A DNA stretch of 64,000 bases, taken from Paraburkholderia hiiakae. Lineage in GTDB: Bacteria > Pseudomonadota > Gammaproteobacteria > Burkholderiales > Burkholderiaceae. Location of the stretch: the NCBI RefSeq assembly GCF_904848665.1, contig NZ_CAJHCQ010000011.1, positions 62,001 to 126,000 on the forward strand, written 5' to 3'. Numbering within the stretch: position 1 is the first letter of the stretch; every line of letters starts with the position of its first letter. The notes below the pieces were generated by a model. That model worked only from the letters and a program-made list of their open reading frames with translations, did no database searches and was not told the origin of the DNA. Made by a program: the position numbers and the translations under genes. Below, one piece after another: positions 8,734 to 17,689 of this stretch.

Positions 8734-9720
8734 CTAGCGCAGATTCGCCTGGAAGAACGCGAGCACGCTCGCGTCGAGTTCCTTGTGAAAGGCGACCCGG
8801 TCGAAGCCGTGCTCATCCACGCAGATCTCGGGCATCTTCTCTTTCATAGCCTCGTCGCAAGGCGCAAGAAAGGCGAAATGCGCCGAGTCGGGCACGAAGT
8901 GATAGTCGGGTTTGCGAGGCAGCGTCCTCGCAAGCGCGGGCGCGTTGTGGGGCAATACGCCATCGCCGCCATACTGCGAAGCCCACACCTGGATGGGCGC
9001 TGTCACGTTCTTCAGATCACTCGCAGCAGGGAATTCATTGAGCGGATCGGCGAGCACGAACGCCTTGATTCGCGCATCGCTCGGCAACGGCTGCGTGGGC
9101 ACTTCTCCACGCGCGATTTCGGCGCAGACCGGCGGCCCCGTGTCCGGGCAAGGCACATCGGAGTGCTGGAAGTCCGGCGCGCCGCCCGCTAACACCAGAC
9201 CCGTATAGCCGCCGCGCGAAAAGCCAAAGAATCCGATGCGTTGCGGGTCGATTTTCGCGGCGTCCGGCGAGGCGCTCAGCATGTAATCGATCAGGCGCTT
9301 GATATCGGTCGGCCGCTCGATGAACACGGACATATCGCCCGCGCGGCTCGGATCGGCGAACGAGTCGCCGGGGTGGTTGATTGCGGCCACAACGAAGCCC
9401 GCGTTGGCCAGCGTCTCGGCAAGGTCATGGTGACCCAGATATGAGCCGGTGTGGCCGTGCGAAATGACAACGAGGGGAAGCTTGTCGCCAACGGTCGGAC
9501 AGTCGCGCCGCCCGTGCAGGATGTATGGGCCGAACGGCACGTCCTGCGCGGGCTCCGCGCATGGCGTCCAGACCATGGCTTTCAGTGCCGGGCCATGGGC
9601 GTCGGCGGGAATGTCGAGGCGCTTGAGGCCTGCCGCGTGCGCGGTTGCCGCGAGCAGGCAGAAGAGCACGGTCAATATCGAAGCAGCGGCATACGGAAAT
9701 CTCTTGTGGGTTGTCGTCAT
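8734..9720 (-). CDS. Exported alpha/beta hydrolase (predicted dienelactone-hydrolase family)
   Basis: A 328-residue protein with a Sec signal (FPYAAASILTVLFCLLAATAHA, cleavage after about residue 29), so periplasmic or secreted. HGHTG (89-93) forms the oxyanion region and the nucleophile is Ser168 in GFSRGG. An acidic partner lies in FVLADPLNEF and the His in FVPDSAHFAFL. It resembles COG4188-type predicted dienelactone hydrolases or lipases. The start at 9720 is chosen because the signal peptide begins there. Substrate unknown. It converges with the iclR-type gene. Confidence 0.8.
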   Translation of the reverse strand: MTTTHKRFPYAAASILTVLFCLLAATAHAAGLKRLDIPADAHGPALKAMVWTPCAEPAQDVPFGPYILHGRRDCPTVGDKLPLVVISHGHTGSYLGHHDLAETLANAGFVVAAINHPGDSFADPSRAGDMSVFIERPTDIKRLIDYMLSASPDAAKIDPQRIGFFGFSRGGYTGLVLAGGAPDFQHSDVPCPDTGPPVCAEIARGEVPTQPLPSDARIKAFVLADPLNEFPAASDLKNVTAPIQVWASQYGGDGVLPHNAPALARTLPRKPDYHFVPDSAHFAFLAPCDEAMKEKMPEICVDEHGFDRVAFHKELDASVLAFFQANLR

Positions 9721-10147
9721 GGCGCGTCCAAAGAGGTTGTCGAATATTTCCACCTTCTCTCTACAAGATCCGCTACGCCTGTGCCGATACCGCTGTCCAG
9801 GCATGATCTTTTTCCTGGTGTTCAGTCAGCTTGCAGCTACGGGATTATATCGAGGCAAATTGCTCACGGCGCTCCACCTGCCGTTAGCATCGCAGCAATT
9901 CACCGGATCAGCTAATACGGATCACTAACTAACAACGGCCCCACATCGGGCACGGCGACTTCCGCCGCCATCGAGCCCGCCATCATCGCGGGGAATTCAT
10001 CGCTGAAAATCGGGCCAACTGGCTTTTTACCAGCGGACACAAATGTTGTTCCCGTGCGGCTCTTTATCTTAAGTGGTCGCCTATTTACCATGCATTCACC
10101 TGCTGCAAACAACCGTTCGCAGCCCTTCAAAACCTTCGAGGTGAATC
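9721..10147. other. Intergenic region, no gene supported
   Basis: About 430 bp between the divergent hydrolase and DUF4148 starts. It is A+T-richer than its flanks, fitting two promoters. A 72-codon open frame on the minus strand (9912-10130) lies here but has no Shine-Dalgarno or recognisable family, so it is not called. Confidence 0.4.
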
Positions 10148-10480
10148 ATGAAAGTGAAAGTTCTGGCTTCGGCCCTCTCAATCGCCGTGGCCCTCGCCGC
10201 GCCCGCTATCGCATTTGCCCAGTCCAACGGCGCGCTCACTCGCGCAGAGGTTCGCAATCAGCTTGTCCAACTCGAAAAAGCGGGATACCGGACCGGAGAC
10301 GGCGACCAGACGACTTACCCTCAGCAGATCCAGCAGGCGGAAGCGCGGGTGTCCCGTTCGGCTGCGGCATCGAGCGACTTTGGCGGTGTGGTCAGTGGAA
10401 CGTCGGCGTCCGGGCAAGCCATGTCGGGCGCACCCCAAGCGGATATTCCGGGTCTGCGACCGATTTACTCCGGCCAATGA
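10148..10480 (+). CDS. DUF4148 domain-containing exported protein
   Basis: A 110-residue protein with a Sec signal (cleavage after AIAFA, about residue 24). The DUF4148 core follows: LTRAEVRNQLVQLEKAGYRTG...YPQQIQQAEARV. The family is frequent in Burkholderiaceae and of unknown function; members are small periplasmic proteins. GAGGTGA lies just upstream of the ATG. A paralogue is found at 54309. Confidence 0.88.
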   Translation: MKVKVLASALSIAVALAAPAIAFAQSNGALTRAEVRNQLVQLEKAGYRTGDGDQTTYPQQIQQAEARVSRSAAASSDFGGVVSGTSASGQAMSGAPQADIPGLRPIYSGQ

Positions 10481-10656
10481 CTCCCGCTTTTGCGCCCGGT
10501 TCGATCACGCAATCGGGCGCCTCTAGCTGGCGCGGCGTAGTACGCGCGCGTTACACGCAGGAACAACTGAATTGCCGCGAAGCCGGGTGATCATCGGCGG
10601 AAGGTTTTGCAAAATAAGCGGCGTCGATCTCTTACCCGATTTACGGAATTGTCTGC

Positions 10657-11691
10657 ATGCTGATCCCCTCTCCCGAAGCGTTGCCGCAATCGAATCCCGG
10701 ATTTTCGCGCATGTTCTCTCCTGGACGGCTGACGCTCGGGGTGTTGTTTGCAATCGAATCGTATTCGGGCGACGCACCGAGCATGCGTAACCAGATTGCG
10801 CTGGCTCGTGTGGCCGAGGAGGGCGGTTTTGCCGCGCTCGGCGTACGTGATGTACCGCTGCGCGATCCCAATTTTGGCGACCTTGGGCAAATCTACGATC
10901 CCTGGACATGGCTCGGCTATGTAGCGGGTCAGACTGAATCTATCGCGCTCTTTACGGCTGCGATCGTGTTGCCGTTGCGTCATCCGATCCATACGGCAAA
11001 GGCGGCGGCGAGCATCGACCAACTCACCGGCGGCAGACTCGTGCTCGGCATCGCCTCGGGCGACAGGCCCGTTGAATTCCCGGCGTTCGCAGTGGATCGC
11101 GAGGGGCGAGGCGAGATGTTTCGCGAGCAGGTCCGATATCTGAATGTGGCGTGGGGCAGCGCGTTTCCTGAAATTAAAAGCCGCTATGGCACGCTGGGTG
11201 GCGCGGATATCGTACCCAAGCCCGTTTCGGCCAGGGTCCCGCTGATCGTGACAGGCAATAGCCAGCAGTCGATCGAGTGGATCGCGCAGAATGCCGACGG
11301 ATGGATCACGTATCAACGCTCGCTCGCAAGCCAGGTGGAACTCGTCCGGTACTGGCACGAGACCGTTGCACAAGTCTCCCCAGGTAGGTTCAAGCCGTTT
11401 GCACAGCCTTATCACATCGATCTGTCCGAGAACCCGGACGAAGGGCCCACACCGATTCACAACGGCCACCGTCTTGGCCGTAACTGGCTGATGCGAACGC
11501 TGGAGGCGCTCGAGCGCGCGGGCGCGAACCACGTCTTGCTCAATCTCAAGTACGGAACACGGCCCGCCGAAGCGGTCATCGAAGAACTGGCAACGCATGT
11601 TGTGCCCCGTTTTCTGGCCCACGGGGTGGGTAATGCCGGGAAAGCGCGAGCAGCATTGCTCAATAGTGGTGCTGAGGCGTTAGCTTCATGA
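10657..11691 (+). CDS. Luciferase-like (LLM) class flavin-dependent oxidoreductase
   Basis: A 344-residue protein of the bacterial luciferase-like superfamily, close to the TIGR03571 (BA3436-type) subgroup. Features are GRLTLGVLFAIESYSG near the N-terminus, ALARVAEEGGFAALGVRDVPL, SIDQLTGGRLVLGIASGDRP (the FMN phosphate region) and PLIVTGNSQQSIEWIAQNADGWITY. These enzymes use reduced FMN from a partner reductase; none is adjacent. It converges with the SnoaL-like gene 16 bp away. Substrate unknown. Confidence 0.87.
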   Translation: MLIPSPEALPQSNPGFSRMFSPGRLTLGVLFAIESYSGDAPSMRNQIALARVAEEGGFAALGVRDVPLRDPNFGDLGQIYDPWTWLGYVAGQTESIALFTAAIVLPLRHPIHTAKAAASIDQLTGGRLVLGIASGDRPVEFPAFAVDREGRGEMFREQVRYLNVAWGSAFPEIKSRYGTLGGADIVPKPVSARVPLIVTGNSQQSIEWIAQNADGWITYQRSLASQVELVRYWHETVAQVSPGRFKPFAQPYHIDLSENPDEGPTPIHNGHRLGRNWLMRTLEALERAGANHVLLNLKYGTRPAEAVIEELATHVVPRFLAHGVGNAGKARAALLNSGAEALAS

Positions 11692-11707
11692 AGAAAATGG
11701 CAATGGG

Positions 11708-12097
11708 TTACGACAATTGCGCCTCGATCGCAGCCTTGTCGATGATCGACCATACCCGCGCAATTTTCCCGCCGCGCCACGCGTAGAACACATTCTCCGA
11801 AAACGCGATTCGCCGACCGTTCACAGGCAAACCGAGAAAGTCTTGTCGGGGCGTGCAATCAAAACGTAAGCGGCTGGCAATGACCAGAGGCTCGGCGACC
11901 AGCAGTTCGATTTCGAAGCGCAAGTCGGGAATGTCGCGGACGTCTTGCTCCAGCATGGCGCGATATCCCGCGAGACCAAACGGACGATCGTTATGGACGA
12001 CGTCGTGGGCGACGAAGTCCCCGAGGCAATCCCAATCCCGTCGGTTCAGGCAGTCGATGTAGCGCCGGTAGAGCGCGCTCAGATCGTGTGCGTCCAA
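11708..12097 (-). CDS. SnoaL-like / ester cyclase family protein with TTG start
   Basis: A 129-residue NTF2-fold protein: LSALYRRYIDCLNRRDWDCLGDFVAHDVVHNDRPFG at the N-terminus and FSENVFYAWRGGKIARVWSIIDKAAIEAQL at the C-terminus match SnoaL-like polyketide cyclases. The natural start is the TTG at 12097, because AAGGAG lies six bases upstream and homology starts right after it. The frame stays open to 12406, but that part is not protein-like and is antisense to the antiporter promoter. Such proteins bind or rearrange small hydrophobic molecules; substrate unknown. Confidence 0.8.
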   Translation of the reverse strand: MDAHDLSALYRRYIDCLNRRDWDCLGDFVAHDVVHNDRPFGLAGYRAMLEQDVRDIPDLRFEIELLVAEPLVIASRLRFDCTPRQDFLGLPVNGRRIAFSENVFYAWRGGKIARVWSIIDKAAIEAQLS

Positions 12098-12314
12098 TAC
12101 GGTCTCCTTATCGCATGACGATGCACTCGCGATCGTAGACGAAAGCCGCGCACGGGGCGTCGAGCGCGCGGAACGGCGACGGCGTGCCGAACGAATAACG
12201 CAGCCCGGTGGTCGGCCCGTGAAAGAGAGGAACGGATGTTGCGCTACGCAGGGGTCCGCCCGCGGGCTGCGTCCGCGCGTTGCGGCAACGTTCCAAGAGG
12301 AGAGAAGCCCTTCC

Positions 12315-13673
12315 ATGCCGCAGGAAGCACTTTGGTTTCTGCTGATAGGCGTGCTGCTGATGTTCGTGGCGCTCGCGCGGGGCCCTATCGCGCGCCTGCC
12401 GCTCACGGGCGCGATGATTTATCTGACCGTTGGCGTCGTGGTGGGGCCGGGTTTGCTCGGTCTCGTTCATACCGACCTCGCGCAGAATGTGCGCACGCTC
12501 ACCGTGTTGGCGGAGGCAGGGCTTGTGGTCTCGCTGTTTTCGGTGGGCATGCATCTGCGCGTGCGGCTGCGCGAGCCGCTCTGGCGCTTGCCGCTGCGCC
12601 TCGGCGTGCTGGCCATGGTGCTCAGTGTCGCGCTGATGTTCGCGTTCGGCGTGGCGACGGGTGCGGCCACGGGCGTCGCGTTGTTTCTCGCCGCGGCGCT
12701 CGCGCCGACCGATCCGGTGCTCGCGAACGAACTGCGCGTGCATGAGGCCGGCGACGCGGAGCCCGTGCGATTCGCGCTCTCGGGCGAGGGCGGCCTCAAC
12801 GACGGCGCCGCCATGCCCTTCGCGGTGCTCGGCCTTGCGCTGTGCGGCGTGCACGGCGCCAACACGCAAAACGCGGCGGCGTTCGCCGCGTGGGTGGCGT
12901 GGGGCGTCACGGGCGCACTGCTCGTTGGCGGGGTGCTCGGCATGCTCTGCGTGCGCAGCGTCTTCTATTTGCGCACGCGCCATGGCGAAGCCGTGGGGCT
13001 CGACGGCTTCATTGCCATCGGGCTGATGTCGGTCACCTACGGCGTGGCGCTGCTGCTGCATACGTATGCGTTCGTGGCGGTCTTCGCTGCGGGCGTAGCG
13101 TTGCGTCATGAGGAGCTTCGCGCGACAGGCGAGCGCCGCCCTGCCGAGGCGCTCGAAAGCGTGCAGCTCGGCGAGCGTACCGAAGTCGCGACAGATCCCC
13201 AGCGCGCGCACATGTGGCTTGCCGAAGGTATGACGGGGTCCACGCTGGAAATCGAACGGCTGGCTGAGTTCTCGGTACTGCTGATCATTGGCTGCGTAAT
13301 TTCGGCGCATTGGCGCGAGATGCTCGACCTGCGCGCGGTGCTGTCCGCGCTCGTGCTGGTGTTCGTCGTGCGGCCTCTGGCCGTGCTCGTCGCAATGATG
13401 GGCTCGAGCGCTCAGGGCCCGCAGCGGCTCCTGATGGCGTGGATGGGCATACGCGGCGTGGGCGCGTTCTACTACGCGGTGTGGGGGATCGACCAGGCGG
13501 GCGACGTGCTGCGGCCCGTGCTGCCCGCCGCCCTCGATGCGATCGTGCTTTCCGTCGTGCTGCACGGCGCGACGGCGGGCTACGTACTCGATCGCTATTA
13601 CCGGCGCCAGGAGGCGCGCGCCGAATCGGAACACCAGTTGCGTCCGAGACAGGCAGCCCGCTCAAGCTCATGA
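12315..13673 (+). CDS. Cation:proton antiporter (Na+/H+ exchanger, NhaP-type)
   Basis: A 452-residue membrane protein with about 12 helices. APTDP at 130-134 and GEGGLNDG at 157-164 are the CPA1-type ion-binding motifs. It exports Na+ or K+ in exchange for protons. The start at 12315 follows a GAGGAG about 12 bases upstream; a GTG at 12219 would add 32 hydrophilic residues and is unlikely. The gene is divergent from the SnoaL-like gene, with about 220 bp between starts. Confidence 0.87.
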   Translation: MPQEALWFLLIGVLLMFVALARGPIARLPLTGAMIYLTVGVVVGPGLLGLVHTDLAQNVRTLTVLAEAGLVVSLFSVGMHLRVRLREPLWRLPLRLGVLAMVLSVALMFAFGVATGAATGVALFLAAALAPTDPVLANELRVHEAGDAEPVRFALSGEGGLNDGAAMPFAVLGLALCGVHGANTQNAAAFAAWVAWGVTGALLVGGVLGMLCVRSVFYLRTRHGEAVGLDGFIAIGLMSVTYGVALLLHTYAFVAVFAAGVALRHEELRATGERRPAEALESVQLGERTEVATDPQRAHMWLAEGMTGSTLEIERLAEFSVLLIIGCVISAHWREMLDLRAVLSALVLVFVVRPLAVLVAMMGSSAQGPQRLLMAWMGIRGVGAFYYAVWGIDQAGDVLRPVLPAALDAIVLSVVLHGATAGYVLDRYYRRQEARAESEHQLRPRQAARSSS

Positions 13674-13701
13674 TGGACTAGCGGGTGACGCCTCGCAGCA
13701 T

Positions 13702-14112
13702 CTATTGCGTCTTGCCGACTTTCAGATTGTTGGTGACGGATACCACGCCGTTCAGGTCGTGCACGACGCTTTCGGCCTTGTCGCGTTGTCCTTCGTCGGG
13801 CACGGTCCCCGTTAGCGTAATGGCGCCGCGCTTCGTGCTGACGTGCACGTCGCTGGAGGTCAAGCCGTCCGCGCCGATCAATGCCGCCTTTGCGTGCGCG
13901 GTGATGATCTCGTCACTTGCCTCGCCGCCATAGCCCGGGTCTGCCGCCGCCAGATTGTGCGGGGGCAATGGATTGGGCCGCGAAACCGTATCGCCGGTTT
14001 GCGCAAACGTGGCTTGCGCTGCGAGCACGAAACAGAGGCCCACGAGGCCCGCGTGAAGAAGGCACTGCGGAAGGGACTGCGCCTCGTGCATGGCGCATCG
14101 CGTCTGGTTCAT
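13702..14112 (-). CDS. Exported BON domain protein
   Basis: A 136-residue protein with a signal peptide ending in AAQATFA (about residue 37). One BON domain follows (about 65-136): SDEIITAHAKAALIGADGLTSSDVHVSTKRGAITLTGTVPDEGQRDKAESVVHDLNGVVSVTNNLKV. BON proteins such as OsmY are periplasmic and envelope-stress linked. Start at 14112 with AAGGAG upstream. It is divergent from a DUF1328 gene, another stress-type envelope gene. Confidence 0.88.
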   Translation of the reverse strand: MNQTRCAMHEAQSLPQCLLHAGLVGLCFVLAAQATFAQTGDTVSRPNPLPPHNLAAADPGYGGEASDEIITAHAKAALIGADGLTSSDVHVSTKRGAITLTGTVPDEGQRDKAESVVHDLNGVVSVTNNLKVGKTQ

Positions 14113-14264
14113 GACTGTCTCCTTCGCTTGAGAGCCCCAGGCCGCTTGTCGCGCAATGGGCGTGCCGCGAGGGGTTATGGCGTATCGAACCCTCGCTCCC
14201 GGGCGAAAACCCGCTCGGGCACAGCCGGTGCGCATAGAGCAGGATGCCTTCAAAGGAGCCGGCA

Positions 14265-14426
14265 ATGCTTTACTACGCGATCGTTTTCTTCGTGATAGCC
14301 ATCATCGCGGCTGTCTTCGGATTTGGCGGGATTGCCGCTGGTGCGGCGGGCATCGCCAAGATTCTGTTCTTGATCTTCGTGATTCTCTTTCTGGCCAGCC
14401 TGCTTTTTGGTATCTCGAGGCGCTAA
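14265..14426 (+). CDS. DUF1328 small membrane protein
   Basis: A 53-residue protein with two membrane helices, MLYYAIVFFVIAIIAAVFGFGGIA and IAKILFLIFVILFLASLLFG, characteristic of DUF1328 (YtjA-like). AAAGGAG lies seven bases upstream. Function unknown; often found with stress-induced genes, as here beside the BON and DUF1488 genes. Confidence 0.88.
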   Translation: MLYYAIVFFVIAIIAAVFGFGGIAAGAAGIAKILFLIFVILFLASLLFGISRR

Positions 14427-14497
14427 CCCGCCCTCAGGCGCGGCCGCACGGCGACGCCTGAGCGGTTGCTCACCCGATATTCAGGAGTCCACCCATC

Positions 14498-14785
14498 ATG
14501 AACATTTCCTTTCCCGAAGGTCCAGTCGAGTACGACACGCAGGAGTTCGCGCTAACCTTTGTTGCGCTCGCGGATTCTGTCCCTGTGGACTGCGCGATTA
14601 CGGCTGAAGCGCTGGAGGATCGCTTCGGCGCGAAATCGTTGCGAGAGCCCGACCTGCGCCTCGCGTTCCACCGCAACCGCGCTGCCATCGAGGCGGCGGC
14701 CGCCCGGCTCATCGAAGAGACGGACGGCAAGCCGGTGACGCTTCACAGCGGCTACTTGCGCTTCTACGGCACGAGCAGACACTGA
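14498..14785 (+). CDS. DUF1488 domain-containing protein
   Basis: A 95-residue soluble protein: MNISFPEGPVEYDTQEFALTF at the start, VDCAITAEALEDRFGAKS and HRNRAAIEAAAARLIEE in the middle match DUF1488. Function unknown. Its stop codon (14783-14785) directly abuts the transketolase stop on the other strand, leaving no room for a terminator between them. Confidence 0.85.
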   Translation: MNISFPEGPVEYDTQEFALTFVALADSVPVDCAITAEALEDRFGAKSLREPDLRLAFHRNRAAIEAAAARLIEETDGKPVTLHSGYLRFYGTSRH

Positions 14786-16915
14786 CTATTCGCCTGACTG
14801 CGCGCCCGCTCCCGCCTTGCAACGCGCAATCTGCTTCTTCGCTTCTTCCACCACGTGCTCAGGCGTGAAGCCGAATTTGGTCAGCAGCGCCTTGATCGGC
14901 GCGGAGGCGCCGAACGTGCGCATCACGATCTGCGAGCCGAAGCGGCCGACGTAACGGTCCCAGCCGAGCGACGCCGCCTGCTCCACGGCCACGCGCGCAC
15001 GGACGTCCGGCGGCAGCACCGAATCGCGGTACGCCTCGTCCTGCAGTTCGAACAAGCCCCATGAAGGCATCGAGACCACGCGCGCTGCGATCCCCTCCTT
15101 TTTCAGCGTTTCGTATGCGGAAATGCACAGCGAAACCTCGCTGCCCGTGGCGAGGAGCAGGACTTCGGGCTGCTTGCCATCGGGTGCGTCGGCGAGCACG
15201 TATGCGCCGCGCTGCACGCCTTGCGCACTCGCGTATTTCGTGCGGTCAAGCGTGGGCAGCGCCTGGCGCGTCAACACGAGGCAGGCCGGTTCATGCGTCC
15301 GCGTGAGCGCAACGCGCCAGGCCTGCGCGACTTCGTTGGCATCGGCGGGGCGCAGCGTGAGCAGGTCCGGTACGCTGCGCAGCGACGCGAGCTGCTCGAT
15401 CGGCTGGTGCGTGGGCCCGTCCTCGCCGAGACCAATCGAATCGTGCGTGAACACGTAGACCACGGGCAACTCCATGATCGCCGCGAGCCGGATGGGGGGC
15501 TTCATGTAGTCGCTGAAAATGAGGAACGTCGATCCGAACGGCCGCAAGCCCGAAAGCGCGAGGCCATTGCAGACCGCGCCCATGCCGTGCTCACGAATGC
15601 CGAAATGCAGGTTGCGGCCTTCGTAGTGGTCGCGCTCGAAGCTTCCCGCGCCATCGAACTTGAGATTGGTTTTGGTGGACGGCGAGAGGTCGGCGGCGCC
15701 GCCGATCATCCACGGTACACGTTGCGCGATCGCGTTGATCACCTTGCCCGACGAGTCGCGCGTGGCGAGGCCCTTTTCATCGGCGGCGAAGGTGGGAATG
15801 TCGGCGTCCCAGCCCTCGGGCAGCTTGCCCTCGAGCATCAGGCTCAGTTCCTTCGCGAGTTCGGGGTAGCGCTTCGCATAGTCGTCGTAGCGTTGCTTCC
15901 ACGCTTCGTGCGCCGCCTTGCCGCGCGCGCCCATGCCTTGCGCGAAACGTTCGTACACGCCGTCGGGCACGAGGAACTGCGCGTCCTCCGGCCAGCCGTA
16001 CGCGCGCTTGGCAAGCCGCACCTCTTCCTCGCCCAGCGCTTCGCCGTGCGCCGCCGCCGTGTCCTGCCGGTTCGGCGCGCCCCAGCCGATGATGCTATTC
16101 ACCACGATCAGCGTCGGCTTGTCGGTCACAGCCTGCGCTTGTTCGATGGCGGCTTCGATGGCGTTCGTGTCGTTGGCGTTGTCCACGTGCAGCGTGTGCC
16201 AGTGGTAGCCGCGAAAGCGCGACTCGACATCGTCGCTATAGGCGAGGTCGGTGTGGCCCTCGATCGTGATGCGGTTGCTGTCGTAAAACCAGATCAGATT
16301 CGAGAGACCTAGATGGCCCGCGAGCGACGCCGCCTCGTGCGAGACGCCTTCCATCATGTCGCCGTCGCCGCACACCGTATAGACGCGGTAGTCGAAGATC
16401 GTGGCGTCCGGGCGATTGAAGTGTTGTGCGAGCCAGCGCTCGGCCATGGCCATGCCCACGCTGTTGCCGAGCCCCTGGCCGAGCGGCCCGGTGGTCGTTT
16501 CGACGCCCGTCGTCCAGCGATATTCCGGGTGCCCCGGCGTCAGGCTGTCGATCTGGCGAAACTGTTTGATATCGTCGAGCGAGACCGCGGGCTTGCCCGT
16601 GAGCTTGCCTTTTTCGTCTATGGCTTGCACGCCCGTGAGGTGCAACATCGAGTAGAGCAGCATTGAAGCGTGGCCGTTCGAGAGCACGAAGCGGTCGCGG
16701 TTGGGCCATCGCGGCGCGGCAGGGTCGTAGTGCAGATGATGCTGCCAGATCTGGTACACGAGCGGCGCGAGCGCCATGGGCGTGCCGGGGTGGCCGGAAT
16801 TGGCCTTTTGCACGGCGTCCATCGACAAGGTGCGGATCGTGTCGATGGCGCGGCGGTCGAGATCGGATGGGTCGGCTTGGGTGGGCCCGGCATTCGACGT
16901 TGAATTCGATGACAT
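14786..16915 (-). CDS. tkt: Transketolase
   Basis: A 709-residue thiamine-diphosphate enzyme that moves two-carbon units between sugar phosphates in the pentose phosphate pathway. NSGHPGTPMALAPLVYQIW is the N-terminal signature. The ThDP motif GDGDMMEGVSHEAASLAG continues to WFYDSNRITIEGHTD, and the pyrimidine domain has FGIREHGMGAVCNGLAL and THDSIGLGEDGPTHQPIEQ. Full length for the family. AGGAG precedes the ATG. In Burkholderia the main tkt usually lies with gap and pgk; here none is adjacent, so this may be a second copy (inference). Confidence 0.95.
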   Translation of the reverse strand: MSSNSTSNAGPTQADPSDLDRRAIDTIRTLSMDAVQKANSGHPGTPMALAPLVYQIWQHHLHYDPAAPRWPNRDRFVLSNGHASMLLYSMLHLTGVQAIDEKGKLTGKPAVSLDDIKQFRQIDSLTPGHPEYRWTTGVETTTGPLGQGLGNSVGMAMAERWLAQHFNRPDATIFDYRVYTVCGDGDMMEGVSHEAASLAGHLGLSNLIWFYDSNRITIEGHTDLAYSDDVESRFRGYHWHTLHVDNANDTNAIEAAIEQAQAVTDKPTLIVVNSIIGWGAPNRQDTAAAHGEALGEEEVRLAKRAYGWPEDAQFLVPDGVYERFAQGMGARGKAAHEAWKQRYDDYAKRYPELAKELSLMLEGKLPEGWDADIPTFAADEKGLATRDSSGKVINAIAQRVPWMIGGAADLSPSTKTNLKFDGAGSFERDHYEGRNLHFGIREHGMGAVCNGLALSGLRPFGSTFLIFSDYMKPPIRLAAIMELPVVYVFTHDSIGLGEDGPTHQPIEQLASLRSVPDLLTLRPADANEVAQAWRVALTRTHEPACLVLTRQALPTLDRTKYASAQGVQRGAYVLADAPDGKQPEVLLLATGSEVSLCISAYETLKKEGIAARVVSMPSWGLFELQDEAYRDSVLPPDVRARVAVEQAASLGWDRYVGRFGSQIVMRTFGASAPIKALLTKFGFTPEHVVEEAKKQIARCKAGAGAQSGE

Positions 16916-17130
16916 GAGCTAGGACTCCTCGGCTGGGGCGCGCTTGCCAGGCGGGCGGCGCGCGAAGGGAATGATGCGCAAATGCGGTGCCAGCTAGTGC
17001 ACCGCGTTTTGCGCCGCGCTTGGGATCAGCTTGGGACCATACGAGCATAGGCTTTGCGGTTTGGCACTATCACGTCCCTCCTTTTTGCTTACCGAGCCGA
17101 TGCACAGAAAACCGCAACACAGGATCGCTG

Positions 17131-17400
17131 ACCTGTGGGGGCGCGGGCGTGGGCCGCGCCGTTGCTGAAGCTTTCGCGCTTGCAAGCTACGACGTCGCGC
17201 TGCTTTCGCGCGAACCCGAACGGTTCGCGTGAAAGCAGCGCAATTACAGGCCGCCTACACGATGTGCGCGCGCTCGCGGAGCCCACCGACGTGGCCGACG
17301 CACAGGCTGTCGAAACGGCGGCAGCGCGCGTAAAGCGCTAACTCGGCGAAATCGACGTGTGAGTGAACATCGCCATGGCGACCATTTTCGCGCCGGTCTC
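17131..17400 (+). pseudogene. SDR family oxidoreductase relic
   Basis: The frame up to the stop at 17230 reads CGGAGVGRAVAEAFALASYDVALLSREPERFA, a clear Rossmann start with GAGVGRA and the second strand. Another frame continues TDVADAQAVETAAARVKR, stop, LGEIDV, stop, VNIAMATIFAPVS. That matches the SDR block normally written GEIDVWVNNAM, with the Trp codon now TGA. The catalytic YxxxK part is absent. At least one frameshift and two nonsense changes make this a pseudogene. Confidence 0.75.
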
Positions 17401-17421
17401 GACCAGGAAGCGCGCAACGGC

Positions 17422-17451
17422 AACATGCCGCTCTTCACAGAGCGGCATGTT
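17422..17451. repeat. Perfect 13-bp inverted repeat, 4-nt loop
   Basis: AACATGCCGCTCT, TCAC, AGAGCGGCATGTT forms a strong hairpin. No T-run follows on either strand, so it is not a standard Rho-independent terminator. It sits at the end of the SDR relic. Confidence 0.7.
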
Positions 17452-17689
17452 CACGCGTTGACGGGCGGTGTGGCGATTGGCTTCCTTGGCGTGGCGATGG
17501 CATTTGCGCGCTTGCGCAGGCAGGCACGGTCACGCTGGTGATCGTATTCCTTTTTGGGCACGCTCGCGCTCGGCACGCACAAAGCGCATGAAAGCATGGG
17601 CGGCGTGTGCGAACGCTGGACCCACGGCGTGACGCTGATATTGCTCGATAGGTCCGGGGGCGGACAGTAGGTGCGAGATAGGACCGCTT

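Larger units (their letters stand above)
16916..17689. other. Intergenic stretch with decayed genes
   Basis: 774 bp with no intact gene. It contains the SDR relic and a 13-bp-stem hairpin listed separately. After the hairpin, short frames (17451-17670) read as hydrophobic or His-rich pieces interrupted by stops, which I do not recognise. Confidence 0.5.

Noticed and set aside
9912..10130. 72-codon minus-strand frame upstream of the DUF4148 gene
   Set aside because: No Shine-Dalgarno, no recognised family, and it covers the expected promoter of the gene at 10148.
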